A DNA stretch of 29,561 nucleotides from the NCBI GenBank assembly GCA_964540795.1, contig CAZINX010000023.1, forward strand, positions 1 to 29,561, given 5' to 3'. Positions 15,220-23,383 of the stretch are shown piece after piece (the first letter of the stretch is position 1; every line of letters starts with the position of its first letter). A model generated the notes under the pieces. The model was not told the DNA's origin, did not search any database, and saw only the letters and a program-made list of their open reading frames with translations. A program made the translations under genes and the position numbers. The DNA comes from Dichotomicrobium sp964540795 (GTDB lineage Bacteria > Pseudomonadota > Alphaproteobacteria > Rhizobiales > Rhodomicrobiaceae).

Positions 15220-15309
15220 AGCGACAATTCGCCCGACCTGCCGCAGTTGACCCGGCCAGCCCGCAGCGTCATGCAATAAGGCGAATACGTTGATTGAGGA
15301 GCAAGACAC

Positions 15310-16716
15310 ATGTTCGGCTTCGAAGCGCTTGAGTTGGCGCGGTTCCAGTTCGCCTTCACGGTGGCCTTCCACATCATCTTTCCGTCCTTCACCATCGGGC
15401 TGGCCAGCTATCTGGCTGTTCTTGAGGGCCTGTGGTTGTGGAAGAAAGATGACGCCTACCTGAAGCTCTTTAACTATTGGAAAATCGTTTTCGCCGTGGC
15501 GTTCGCCATGGGCGTCGTGTCCGGCATCGTCATGTCCTATCAGTTCGGCACGAACTGGTCAGTGTTCTCCGACAGGGCCGGCCCCGTGATCGGACCGCTA
15601 ATGGGTTACGAGGTGCTGACGGCCTTTTTCCTGGAGGCCGGTTTCCTCGGGATCATGCTGTTCGGGCTCAACCGCGTGGGGCCGAAGCTGCACTTCGTCT
15701 CGACGCTCGTGGTGGCGTTCGGCACGCTTCTGTCGGCCTTCTGGATCCTGTCAGTGAATTCCTGGATGCAGACTCCGGTGGGCTACGCGATCAACGACGT
15801 CGGCCAGTATGTGCCGGTGGATTGGTGGGAAATCGTCTTCAACCCGTCCTTCCCGTACCGCCTGGTGCATATGGTGCTTGCGGCCTACCTGACGACGGCA
15901 TTCGTCGTCGGGGCGATCGGCGCATACCATCTGCTGCGGGACCGGCACAATCGCGGCGCGCGCATAATGTTCTCTATGGCCATGTGGATGGCCCTGATCG
16001 TCGCGCCGCTTCAACTCGTTGCGGGCCATGCGCATGGCGAGAACACGCTGGAATATCAGCCGGCCAAGATCGCCGCGATGGAGGGGCACTTCGAGACCAA
16101 GGCCGGGCAGCCGCTGATCCTGTTCGGCGACCCGGACGCCGATGACCGGACGGTCCACAATGCAATCGAAATCCCGAAGCTCGGCTCATGGGTCCTCACG
16201 GGCGACATGAACGCCGAAGTGAAGGGCCTGGATGCCTTCCCGCGCGAGGAGTGGCCGCCGGTCGACATCGTCTTCTGGTCGTTCCGCATCATGGTCGGGA
16301 TCGGAATGCTGATGATCCTGGTCGGCCTTTGGAGCGGCTATGAGCGGCTGCGCGGCAACCTCTACGACTCCCGGTGGCTGCAGCGTCTGGCTGTCGTCAT
16401 GGGGCCGATGGGCTTCGTTGCCGTGGTGGCCGGCTGGGTGGTGACCGAGGTCGGCCGCCAGCCCTGGACGATCTACGGCCAGTTGACGACAGCCGCGAGC
16501 GCATCGCCGATCGAGACGCCGGCGGTGGCGACCTCGTTGCTGGCCTTCATCGTGGTCTACTTCATCATCTTCGGCGCGGGCACATTCTACCTGATCCGCC
16601 TCATGGGCAGGACCCCTGAAGCCGGCCCGGACATCAACGAGCTTGGTCCGATCCGCTCACGCGGCATCACGCCAGGGCCGGCCGACATGGAAAAGCAGCC
16701 CCGGCCGGCGGAATAA
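15310..16716 (+). CDS. cydA: Cytochrome bd ubiquinol oxidase subunit I (CIO type)
   Basis: CydA carries the three haems of cytochrome bd in the inner membrane and oxidises ubiquinol, reducing O2 to water. In this 468-residue protein the haem ligands are visible: H21 (AFHIIFPSF), H187 (YRLVHMVLAAYLTTAF) and M328 (FWSFRIMVGIG). E101 and E109 lie in GYEVLTAFFLEAG, and GRQPWTIYGQL follows near the end. The Q loop is short, as in cyanide-insensitive oxidases (CioA) rather than E. coli bd-I. The start ATG 15310 has GAGGAG upstream. A 91-bp upstream FNR-like box suggests oxygen control. cydB follows 30 nt later; cydDC is not in the window. Confidence 0.96.
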   Translation: MFGFEALELARFQFAFTVAFHIIFPSFTIGLASYLAVLEGLWLWKKDDAYLKLFNYWKIVFAVAFAMGVVSGIVMSYQFGTNWSVFSDRAGPVIGPLMGYEVLTAFFLEAGFLGIMLFGLNRVGPKLHFVSTLVVAFGTLLSAFWILSVNSWMQTPVGYAINDVGQYVPVDWWEIVFNPSFPYRLVHMVLAAYLTTAFVVGAIGAYHLLRDRHNRGARIMFSMAMWMALIVAPLQLVAGHAHGENTLEYQPAKIAAMEGHFETKAGQPLILFGDPDADDRTVHNAIEIPKLGSWVLTGDMNAEVKGLDAFPREEWPPVDIVFWSFRIMVGIGMLMILVGLWSGYERLRGNLYDSRWLQRLAVVMGPMGFVAVVAGWVVTEVGRQPWTIYGQLTTAASASPIETPAVATSLLAFIVVYFIIFGAGTFYLIRLMGRTPEAGPDINELGPIRSRGITPGPADMEKQPRPAE

Positions 16717-16746
16717 TCCGGCGCAGAGACCAAAGAGGGAAATGTC

Positions 16747-17751
16747 ATGGAAATCGACTTTCCGTTCATCTGGGCCGCGCTGATCGCCATTGCGGTGCTG
16801 GCCTATGTTCTGCTCGACGGCTTCGATCTCGGCGTCGGCATCCTGTTTCTCGGCTATCAGCCAGGGCATCAGCGCGACACCGCCATGAACTCCGTCGCGC
16901 CGGTATGGGACGGCAACGAAACCTGGCTGGTGCTTGGCGGCGGCGGGCTGTTCGCCGTATTCCCGCTGGCTTATGCCGTGGTGATGCCGGCGCTCTACGC
17001 GCCCATCATCGCGATGCTGCTGGCGCTGGTGTTCCGCGGGGTTGCGTTCGAATACCGCTGGCGGACCGAACGCGGGCGCTTCCTCTGGGACTGGTCCTTC
17101 GCATTCGGCTCGCTTGTCGCGGCGTTCGCGCAAGGGGTCGCGCTCGGCGCTCTGGTGCAAGGCATCCCGGTCGAGGAGCGCGCTTACGCCGGCGGCTGGT
17201 GGGACTGGCTGACGCCATTCTCCGTGCTCACCGGCGTGGCGCTCGTCGTCGGGTATTCTCTGCTCGGCGCGACCTGGCTGGTGCTCAAGACCGAGGGTGA
17301 AATCCAGCAGCAGGCGCGCGATTACGCCGTGCGCGCCGGCGTGGCACTGCTCGTGCTGATCGGCGTGGTCAGCCTGGCGACTCCCTATCTCGACCCGGTC
17401 TATCTGGAGCGCTGGTTCGCCTGGCCGACGGCGATCTTCAGCGTCATCGTGCCGGCGCTGGTGCTCGGCTGCGCCTATCTGCTGTTCTCGGGCCTGAACC
17501 GGGGCTACGACATGCAGCCGTTCCTCGCCTCGCTGGGCATATTCCTGCTGTGCTACATCGGCATCGGGATCAGCTTCTATCCCTTCATGGTTCCGCCGAG
17601 CCTGACGATCTGGCAGGCCGCAGCGCCGGATGAAAGCCTGGCATTCCTGCTGGTGGGCGCGCTCGTTCTGCTGCCGATGATTATCGCCTACACGGCCTAC
17701 GCCTACTGGGTGTTTCGCGGCAAGGTGCGGCCCGAGGAGGGGTATCACTGA
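16747..17751 (+). CDS. cydB: Cytochrome bd ubiquinol oxidase subunit II
   Basis: This is the 334-residue partner of CydA. The family start FIWAALIAIAVLAYVLLDGFDLGVG carries the conserved aspartates near residue 25 (read as LLDGFDLGVG), and WDGNETWLVLGGGGLFAVFP is the CydB hallmark. About eight membrane helices are visible. PFLASLGIFLLCYIGIGISFYP and the PPSLTIWQAAAPDESLAFLL segment are also typical of CioB. ATG 16747 follows a GAGGGAA ribosome-binding site. Its stop overlaps the start of a 34-codon gene as TGATG, so all three are co-translated. Confidence 0.96.
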   Translation: MEIDFPFIWAALIAIAVLAYVLLDGFDLGVGILFLGYQPGHQRDTAMNSVAPVWDGNETWLVLGGGGLFAVFPLAYAVVMPALYAPIIAMLLALVFRGVAFEYRWRTERGRFLWDWSFAFGSLVAAFAQGVALGALVQGIPVEERAYAGGWWDWLTPFSVLTGVALVVGYSLLGATWLVLKTEGEIQQQARDYAVRAGVALLVLIGVVSLATPYLDPVYLERWFAWPTAIFSVIVPALVLGCAYLLFSGLNRGYDMQPFLASLGIFLLCYIGIGISFYPFMVPPSLTIWQAAAPDESLAFLLVGALVLLPMIIAYTAYAYWVFRGKVRPEEGYH

Positions 17752-17855
17752 TGCGCGAAGGCGTGCGCAAGGCATTGTGGTTCGTTGGCCTGTGGCTGGC
17801 GGGCGTTGCCACGGTGAGCGTTGTCGGCCTGATTATTCGGCTGGCTCTGACATAG
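17751..17855 (+). CDS. DUF2474 family small membrane protein of cytochrome bd
   Basis: This 34-residue protein has a single membrane helix (LWFVGLWLAGVATVSVVGLI) and a short basic N-terminus; it ends IIRLALT. This is the form of DUF2474 proteins that follow cioAB, in the position of CydX in E. coli. GAGGAGG lies 10 nt before ATG 17751, which overlaps the cydB stop by one base. A role as a third subunit that stabilises the oxidase is inferred from position and family. Its last 23 nt overlap the 3' end of the convergent YhaN-like gene. Confidence 0.82.
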   Translation: MREGVRKALWFVGLWLAGVATVSVVGLIIRLALT

Positions 17856-20800
17856 CTGCCGCAGGCGGGGCCGCGCCCGGCGCGGGCAGTTCGTGGATAG
17901 CCACGCCCGCCACGGCGTCACGGGCGAGATCGCGCAAATGCGCATGATGGGTCAGGTAGATCACCTGGCCCATCCGCGCCACGTCAGCCAGCATCTCGAA
18001 GCTCGTCCGCGCACGGTCGTCGTCGAAGCTCTGCATGATGTCGTCGGCGATGAACGGCAGCGGCTCGCGCGTGGCCGCGAACTCCTGATAACCGGCCATG
18101 CGCAGCGCCAGGTAGAGCTGGTCGCGCGTGCCGTCTGACATGCCGTCCACCAGCAGCGAGCCGCCATCGGCCTTGATCGCCACCAGCGTCTCGCCATCCT
18201 TGTCGGGGCGCGCCTGCAGGTCGGTGAACCGCCCGCCGGTGATGCGCCGAAAGCGCTGCGCCGCGTTCAGCATCATCTCGCTGCGATGCTGGTCGCGGTA
18301 AAGGCGCAATGCGGCCTCGGCGGCGGCCACGCCGGACATCAGACGCAGATAACGCTGGGTCTCCTCCTCAATCTCAAGGAGCAGCGCGCGCCGCGTCTCT
18401 GTCAGTTCGGCGGCCTTCTCGTCCGCGCCGACGGCTTCGACCTGCTCCTCGGCCTTTTTCATGGCGTGATAGAGTTGTTGCAGGCGCTCATCGCGCGCGG
18501 CAATCTCGTCGCTCAAAGCCTGCGCCTCGGCGGCGAGTTCGTCCGTGTCGCAGCCGCTGAGGTCGCGCTCGATTTCGGCGACGGGCCGGCCGTAGAAGGC
18601 TGCGCGCAGGTTCTCTTCGCGCTCGGCGATATCCCGCTTGATGGCCGCTTTTTCCTTGGCCTGCCCGGTGGCAGCGCGCAGCGCCTTGGGGTCGGCCGCG
18701 CCGAAGCGTTCGCACAGCCCGGCCAGCTCGGTCTCTACTGTCTCAAGCTCTTGCCGCGCGCGGGTCAAGCTTTCGTCCAGGTGAGCAACCTCCCGCTCGG
18801 TCTGCTCGCGTTTGGCCCGCTGCTCCCGCGCGGTGTCGAGGCCCTCGCGCAGCGCCGCCAGCGCCTTTGACGGGTCGGTTTCGTCGAGCGGCGTATCGGT
18901 GGCTGTGCACATCGCCCGGCACAGCGAGAGAAAGTCCGTTTCCGTCCTCCGCCACCTGTCAATGTTGCGCTCCAGCGTCTCGCCGCGTTCCACGGCGCTG
19001 CGCAGGTCCTCCAGCAATCTCAGGATATCGCGCACCTCGCCGGGCCGGCGCTCCATGCCTTCCGCGCCGAGCCAGCACTGATCCATCAACGCCTCCCAGC
19101 GCGCGGTCCAGTCACCCCGCGCCTCCCGGGCTTCATCGAGCCGGCGCTGCCGCGCCTCGTGCTGCGATTTTGCGCGCGCGTATTCCTCGCGTTTCTGCTC
19201 GCGCTTGACCTTGCGCGCGTCGGCCTTTTGCGCAACTGACTCGGCCAAGTCGATGAGCGCGTCCAGCCCTATCCCTTCCGCTGGCGCGGCGCTCAGGGCC
19301 GTCAGCGCTTCGGTCAGTTGCTGGTGCAGGGCGGCGCGGTGATCGCGCTGGGCCTCTAGCCTGGATTGCAGCGATGCCCAGTCGTCGTGCGCGGTCAACG
19401 CCTGCTTGCGGGCGTCCAGCCAGCCGTCGATCCGCTCCGGCTCCCAGCCGGCTGGCAGACCGAGCGCGGACGCAGTTTCATCGACGCGCTCTTGCAGCAC
19501 GGCGAGCGCATTGTCCGCTTTGTCCCGCTCTCGCAAGGCGCGCTCGGCCGCCGCTTGGGCCTCGGCAGCGTCGATCGTGAGCTGGCGCAGCCGCGCGGCC
19601 TCGTCCCCATGGCGCTCGCGGATAGCCCGCGCATCATCGTCCGACGCCATCGCAGCCTCGAAGGCGTCCGCCGTCTGCGCTATCCGCGCAATCGCGCCGC
19701 CGTCGATCGCATCGCGGTGCGCGCGCCATGCTTCATCGCGCGCGGCCCGCTTGCGCGAAAGCTCTTCGTCGCCGGGAACGCCGGTCGCCTCTGTCAGCGC
19801 CTTCATCTTCGCGTGAAAATCGGCGGCGCGCGCGGCCTGCTCCTCCCGCTGCCGCTCGGCCTGATCGCGCTTGTCCTTCAGCGCCGCGCGCCTCTCGGTC
19901 CAGGCGGCCAAATGCTCTTGTTCCGGCGGGCCCAGCGCCCGCAGGTCATCGGCCGACCCGCGCCAGGGCGCCAGCGCCGCGAAAGCCTCCTCGCGCCTAG
20001 CTTCGGCGCGCGCCGCCGCGTCCTGCTGATCGGAGGTGTCTTGCGCCGCCCGCGCCGCGCGCGCCGCCACGCGAAGCTGATGGAGCGCGGCCTGATCGAC
20101 GGGATCGCCGAGCGCCTTAAGCCCCTCCGCAAATTCGGCGACCGTGTCGCGCGCCTTGTCTGCCTCCGCCTTCGCCGTCTCCAGCGCAGTCGTAATGCCG
20201 TCATGCGCGCGGATCATCTCGCCGAGCTGGCTGGCCAGCGGCGCGGGCAGGAGCAATCCGCGCGGATCGCCCCCCGGATCGACGCCAAGCTTTTCCAGTG
20301 TCGCGCCGATGCGCCCGCGTTCTGCGGCGAGGTCGGCTTCGGCAGCCGGCAGACTGTCGCGCGCCTCCTTGTAGCGGTCCTCCAGCCGGGTCAGCCGCTC
20401 GATGCGTTCCGCCTCGGCCAGAAGCGTCTCGTCCGGCGCGAGCGCTTCGCGCTCCTCGCTCAGCCGCGCAAGGCCCTTCTCAGCCTGCTCGATGTCGCGG
20501 CGCAGCCGGGCGGCCTGCTCGTCCAGTTCGTGAATGCGCGCGGCGGTCTCGTCCGGGATTTCGGGGGTGTCGCACAGCGGGGCGAGACGTTCCCTCGCCA
20601 TCCGCAGCTTCGCCCAATCGCGCATCGCGCCCTGCCAGCGCTCGACCTGCTTGAGCCGCTTTCGGACGGTTTCCGCCTCGCGCTTCGCCTCAGCGTGCGC
20701 GGCGCGCGCCTCCTCATGCGCCTCGACCAGCTTGCGGTATTGCAGCGCGCTGACAGCGACCTTCTTGATCTGCGCCTCCACCTCTTCGAGTTCGCGCTTG

Positions 20801-21357
20801 AGGTCGTTCAGCCGCTGCTTCTTGCCGCGCGGCTTGAAAAAGCCTTCGGCCTCGCCGCGCACCTCGTCCAGCTTCGCGCTGATCGACGACTGGCCGGAGG
20901 TCGCGGCGAACAGCGCCTCGCCCAACCGTCCGCGGCTGCGATAAAGTTCCTCGCCGCCTTGCTTGAGCGTTTCGCTGTCGAGCGAGAACATCAGCTCGAA
21001 GGTCTCGCGATCCATGCCGCCGAGCGCGGCGTCGAGTAGCGCGCGGTTCGCGGGCCGGCCGTCGTGCGTCACAAGATCGTCCTTGCGCCGCTTCAGCCGC
21101 CGCCAGGCAACGCTCTGCCCCCCTGTCTCCAGCGTGCCGCCGACTTCCATAGCCTTGTAGTCATGGAGAAAGGCGTAGTCCGACCGTTCCGGGATGCCGA
21201 ACAGCAGGTCGTTGATCGCCGCGCGCAGTGTGGATTTGCCCGCCTCGTTCGGCCCGTAAATGATGTGCAGATCGGGCGCCTCGCCCGCCAAGCCGAAGTC
21301 GAGCGAGCGGCCGGTGAAGGCGCCGAAGCGGGTGAGGTCGAGCCGCCGGAAGCGCAT
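17833..21357 (-). CDS. YhaN-like SMC/Rad50-type ATPase
   Basis: This 1174-residue protein has an N-terminal ABC half with Walker A GPNEAGKST (35–43) after a FGAFTGRSLDFG strand. Roughly 700 residues of coiled coil rich in Glu/Arg/Ala follow. The C-terminal ABC half has MSDGTRDQLYLALRMA as the signature, LPFIADDIMQSFDDDR as Walker B and VIYLTHHAHL as the H-loop. This is the YhaN/Rad50-like layout. I see no CxxC zinc hook in the coiled coil; the closest is CRAMC. The start overlaps the metallophosphoesterase stop by one base (TGATG), the usual nuclease–ATPase pairing. A role in processing DNA ends or double-strand breaks is inferred from SbcCD. The C-terminus (APGAAPPAAAMSEPAE) is disordered. 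Confidence 0.93.
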   Translation of the reverse strand: MRFRRLDLTRFGAFTGRSLDFGLAGEAPDLHIIYGPNEAGKSTLRAAINDLLFGIPERSDYAFLHDYKAMEVGGTLETGGQSVAWRRLKRRKDDLVTHDGRPANRALLDAALGGMDRETFELMFSLDSETLKQGGEELYRSRGRLGEALFAATSGQSSISAKLDEVRGEAEGFFKPRGKKQRLNDLKRELEEVEAQIKKVAVSALQYRKLVEAHEEARAAHAEAKREAETVRKRLKQVERWQGAMRDWAKLRMARERLAPLCDTPEIPDETAARIHELDEQAARLRRDIEQAEKGLARLSEEREALAPDETLLAEAERIERLTRLEDRYKEARDSLPAAEADLAAERGRIGATLEKLGVDPGGDPRGLLLPAPLASQLGEMIRAHDGITTALETAKAEADKARDTVAEFAEGLKALGDPVDQAALHQLRVAARAARAAQDTSDQQDAAARAEARREEAFAALAPWRGSADDLRALGPPEQEHLAAWTERRAALKDKRDQAERQREEQAARAADFHAKMKALTEATGVPGDEELSRKRAARDEAWRAHRDAIDGGAIARIAQTADAFEAAMASDDDARAIRERHGDEAARLRQLTIDAAEAQAAAERALRERDKADNALAVLQERVDETASALGLPAGWEPERIDGWLDARKQALTAHDDWASLQSRLEAQRDHRAALHQQLTEALTALSAAPAEGIGLDALIDLAESVAQKADARKVKREQKREEYARAKSQHEARQRRLDEAREARGDWTARWEALMDQCWLGAEGMERRPGEVRDILRLLEDLRSAVERGETLERNIDRWRRTETDFLSLCRAMCTATDTPLDETDPSKALAALREGLDTAREQRAKREQTEREVAHLDESLTRARQELETVETELAGLCERFGAADPKALRAATGQAKEKAAIKRDIAEREENLRAAFYGRPVAEIERDLSGCDTDELAAEAQALSDEIAARDERLQQLYHAMKKAEEQVEAVGADEKAAELTETRRALLLEIEEETQRYLRLMSGVAAAEAALRLYRDQHRSEMMLNAAQRFRRITGGRFTDLQARPDKDGETLVAIKADGGSLLVDGMSDGTRDQLYLALRMAGYQEFAATREPLPFIADDIMQSFDDDRARTSFEMLADVARMGQVIYLTHHAHLRDLARDAVAGVAIHELPAPGAAPPAAAMSEPAE

Positions 21358-22598
21358 CAGCCCTCCTCCGCGCCGCGCAGCCGGGCCAGCACATCGCCCG
21401 CGCCCTCGGTCATCAGCGCATCTGCCAGCGCGCGGCGGGCATCGTCGTCATCCGGGAGGCTCTTGCGCGCTTCGGCGGGCAGCGCGCGGCGCACGGCGTC
21501 GAACGCCGCCAGCGTCTGCTCTGCCACCTCGGGGGGCAGGCTCTGCGGCGTCATCAGCGCCTCCAGCTCGGCCAGCGGCCCGCTTTCGGCCTGCCGCGCG
21601 CCGCCGAAGGCGAATTTCACCCGGTCGATCAGCGTGCCGCCGATGCTTTCCGCCGCCTGCCGCGCTTCGTTCAGCGTCAGGTCGTCGTCGCGGCGCAGCC
21701 TGGCGGCCAGCGGGGGCTCGCCCGTCAGGGCAAGCCGGGCAACGAGCCACGGCGCGGCGACCGTTTCGCGGGCCTCGGCGAGCGCGCGCTCCATCGCCTT
21801 GGCGGCGTCGGCCATGCTCTGCGCGCCTGACAGGTCCGCCACGACCCGCTCGAACTGCGCCACCGCCGTCGGCACAGCCTCCGCCGTGATCGCGCCGTCA
21901 TCGCCCACGGTCACCAGCGTCGCGGATTTCGGCCCATCCTCACCGATGTCGCGGCCCTGCGGGATGCCGGGCATGACCACCCAGGGCGCTTCCGCATGAA
22001 CCGCGCGCTTGTGCACATGGCCGAGCGCCCAGTAGTCAAAAGCGTGGCCGCGCAGGTCAGCCAGCGAGCAGGGCGCATAGACGTCGTGGCCCTCCGCGCC
22101 GGTCAGGCTGGTGTGCAGCAGGCCGATATTGACCATGCCCGGCACAGGCGCGGGATAGCGGTTCAACAAGTTCTCCGGTACATGCGCGGCGGCGAAACTC
22201 ACGCCGTGGACCGCCACGCCCGCATCCGGCAGCCGCTCGGTCCCGCCCTCCGCGCCGAAGACATGCACATTATCCGGCAGGCTCAGTTCGCGGGTCAGGA
22301 CCGACTCCGCGTCATGATTGCCGCGAATGAGGAAAACGCGCACACCCGCCTCGGCCAACCGTCGCATCTGCCGCCCGAAGAACAGCGCCGTGCTCATGTC
22401 GTGGATATCGCGGTCGTAGAGATCACCCGCGATGACAAGCGCGTCGAGCCGCTGTTCCAGGCAGGCATCGACGATCCCGACGAATGCCTGCCGCGTCGCA
22501 TTGCGGATCTGCGCGCTCAATTCGGCGTCGCGCAGCGCCAGTGTCTTGAGTGGCGAGTCAAGGTGAATATCAGCGGTGTGCAGAAAGCGGAAAGCCAT
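21357..22598 (-). CDS. YhaO-like metallophosphoesterase (SbcD/Mre11 type)
   Basis: This protein has 413 residues from ATG 22598; a GTG at 22628 would add ten. The calcineurin-like phosphoesterase motifs are in order: FLHTADIHLDSPL, VIAGDLYDRD, IRGNHDAES, IGLLHTSLTG and WALGHVHKRAV, supplying the metal-binding Asp and His residues of an Mn-dependent nuclease. SbcD/Mre11-type proteins of this kind work with the adjacent ATPase on DNA ends. The first motif sits right after MAFR, as in YhaO, which supports ATG 22598. The N-terminal domain is followed by about 170 residues of less conserved capping domain ending in LARLRGAEEG. Confidence 0.93.
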   Translation of the reverse strand: MAFRFLHTADIHLDSPLKTLALRDAELSAQIRNATRQAFVGIVDACLEQRLDALVIAGDLYDRDIHDMSTALFFGRQMRRLAEAGVRVFLIRGNHDAESVLTRELSLPDNVHVFGAEGGTERLPDAGVAVHGVSFAAAHVPENLLNRYPAPVPGMVNIGLLHTSLTGAEGHDVYAPCSLADLRGHAFDYWALGHVHKRAVHAEAPWVVMPGIPQGRDIGEDGPKSATLVTVGDDGAITAEAVPTAVAQFERVVADLSGAQSMADAAKAMERALAEARETVAAPWLVARLALTGEPPLAARLRRDDDLTLNEARQAAESIGGTLIDRVKFAFGGARQAESGPLAELEALMTPQSLPPEVAEQTLAAFDAVRRALPAEARKSLPDDDDARRALADALMTEGAGDVLARLRGAEEG

Positions 22599-22687
22599 CA
22601 CCCGATCCGTGGCAGGTCTATCGCGCACAGTCTATAGATTTGCGCGCGTCCGCCCATCCCCGTGCCGCGCCTGTCCCCAGCCAGCGA

Positions 22688-22708
22688 AGTGTCATGTCTG
22701 CTTGACAG
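22688..22708 (+). promoter_or_regulatory. TGTCA-N8-TGACA inverted repeat upstream of the 4-helix membrane protein
   Basis: AGTGTCA-N8-TGACAGT has perfect 5-nt arms and one mismatch in the 7-nt arms. The right arm overlaps TTGACA (22702–22707), which could be a -35 element. The same 7-8-7 geometry occurs at 25142–25163 upstream of the ferredoxin gene. A shared regulator is a guess. Confidence 0.4.
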
Positions 22709-22769
22709 TCCTGTTGAGGCTGTCTAAGTGGCAGCTATTGACCGCCGCGAATAACAGGGAGGGACGGCC

Positions 22770-23189
22770 ATGTTCGGCAAGACGGCGTTGCAGGTAATTC
22801 TGGGTTTGTGGGTGCTCTGGCATCTGGCTTTCGGCGTGCTGGCGACCTTCGCCCCGGACACGGGCGCGCGGATCACCGGCTGGAGCCCGGAGGGCGGCTG
22901 GACGACAGATATGCTGGCGATGAGCACGCAATACGGTATGGTCATGCTGCTGCTCGCCGTGATGTATGCCGTCATGGCAGCCGATCCGCTGCGTTATCTC
23001 GGCCTGCTGTGGGTGGCGATCGCGGAGCAGGTTCTGGGTATTGCGTATGCGGTCTACATCTACTTCAACATTGGCGGGGTGACGGTGCCGCAGGTTGCGA
23101 TCCAGGCGGGCATCAATGTCGTCATCATCGCGCTCTTATTTGGCTTCTGGTCGAGCTTGCGCGGGCGCAGCGAGACGGCTGCGGCCTGA
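22770..23189 (+). CDS. Uncharacterised four-helix membrane protein
   Basis: This 139-residue protein has four hydrophobic segments: LQVILGLWVLWHLAFGVLAT, MVMLLLAVMYAVMA, LLWVAIAEQVLGIAYAVYIY and AGINVVIIALLFGFW. GWSPEGGWTTDM lies in the first loop. There is no catalytic motif and I do not recognise the family; four-helix proteins of this length include BphX/DoxX-like families, but I cannot place it. GGGAGGGAC precedes ATG 22770. It stands alone, divergent from the YhaO-like gene. A candidate -35 and an inverted repeat (22688–22708) lie upstream. Confidence 0.72.
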   Translation: MFGKTALQVILGLWVLWHLAFGVLATFAPDTGARITGWSPEGGWTTDMLAMSTQYGMVMLLLAVMYAVMAADPLRYLGLLWVAIAEQVLGIAYAVYIYFNIGGVTVPQVAIQAGINVVIIALLFGFWSSLRGRSETAAA

Positions 23190-23194
23190 TCCAT

Positions 23195-23257
23195 CGATGC
23201 ATTCATGCGCGTCACCGAGCAGCCGGCCGGGGAGCGAATGAATGCGTCACCGATGCA
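23195..23257. repeat. Compact direct and inverted repeats downstream of the 4-helix membrane gene
   Basis: GCATTCAT (23199–23206) is inverted at 23238–23245 as ATGAATGC. GCGTCACCGA occurs directly at 23209–23218 and 23244–23253, and CGATGCA at 23195–23201 and 23251–23257. The arms could form a stem around a GC-rich loop, possibly a transcription end. No T-run follows. Confidence 0.4.
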
Positions 23258-23285
23258 CGAGCAAGCTGTTGGTTCTCATGCAGTT

Positions 23286-23307
23286 TCCGACACAGAAACC
23301 TGTCGGA
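23286..23307. terminator. Hairpin between convergent genes, possible terminator
   Basis: TCCGACA pairs perfectly with TGTCGGA around the 8-nt loop CAGAAACC. It lies 77 nt beyond the prfC stop and about 100 nt beyond the 4-helix membrane gene. No T-run follows, so termination is inferred from location. The loop and geometry match the hairpin at 25142–25163. Confidence 0.4.
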
Positions 23308-23383
23308 GCGCATGGATATCCGGGTTCAAGGTGAATTGGCGGGGCACAGGCGCGACGTCGTTCAGGCTGATCGAAATCTCCGC

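Noticed and set aside
16657..17775. 372-codon minus-strand open frame over cydB
   Set aside because: Antisense shadow of cydB; the composition is typical of such shadows (His/Gln/Arg-rich).
19366..21039. 557-codon open frame on the plus strand opposite the YhaN-like gene
   Set aside because: Complementary frame of a conserved coiled-coil coding sequence; no family features and no ribosome-binding site.
22688..22708. Pho box (CTGTCAT direct repeats) upstream of the 4-helix membrane gene
   Set aside because: The two halves are inverted, not direct, and the spacing does not give the 11-nt repeat of a Pho box.
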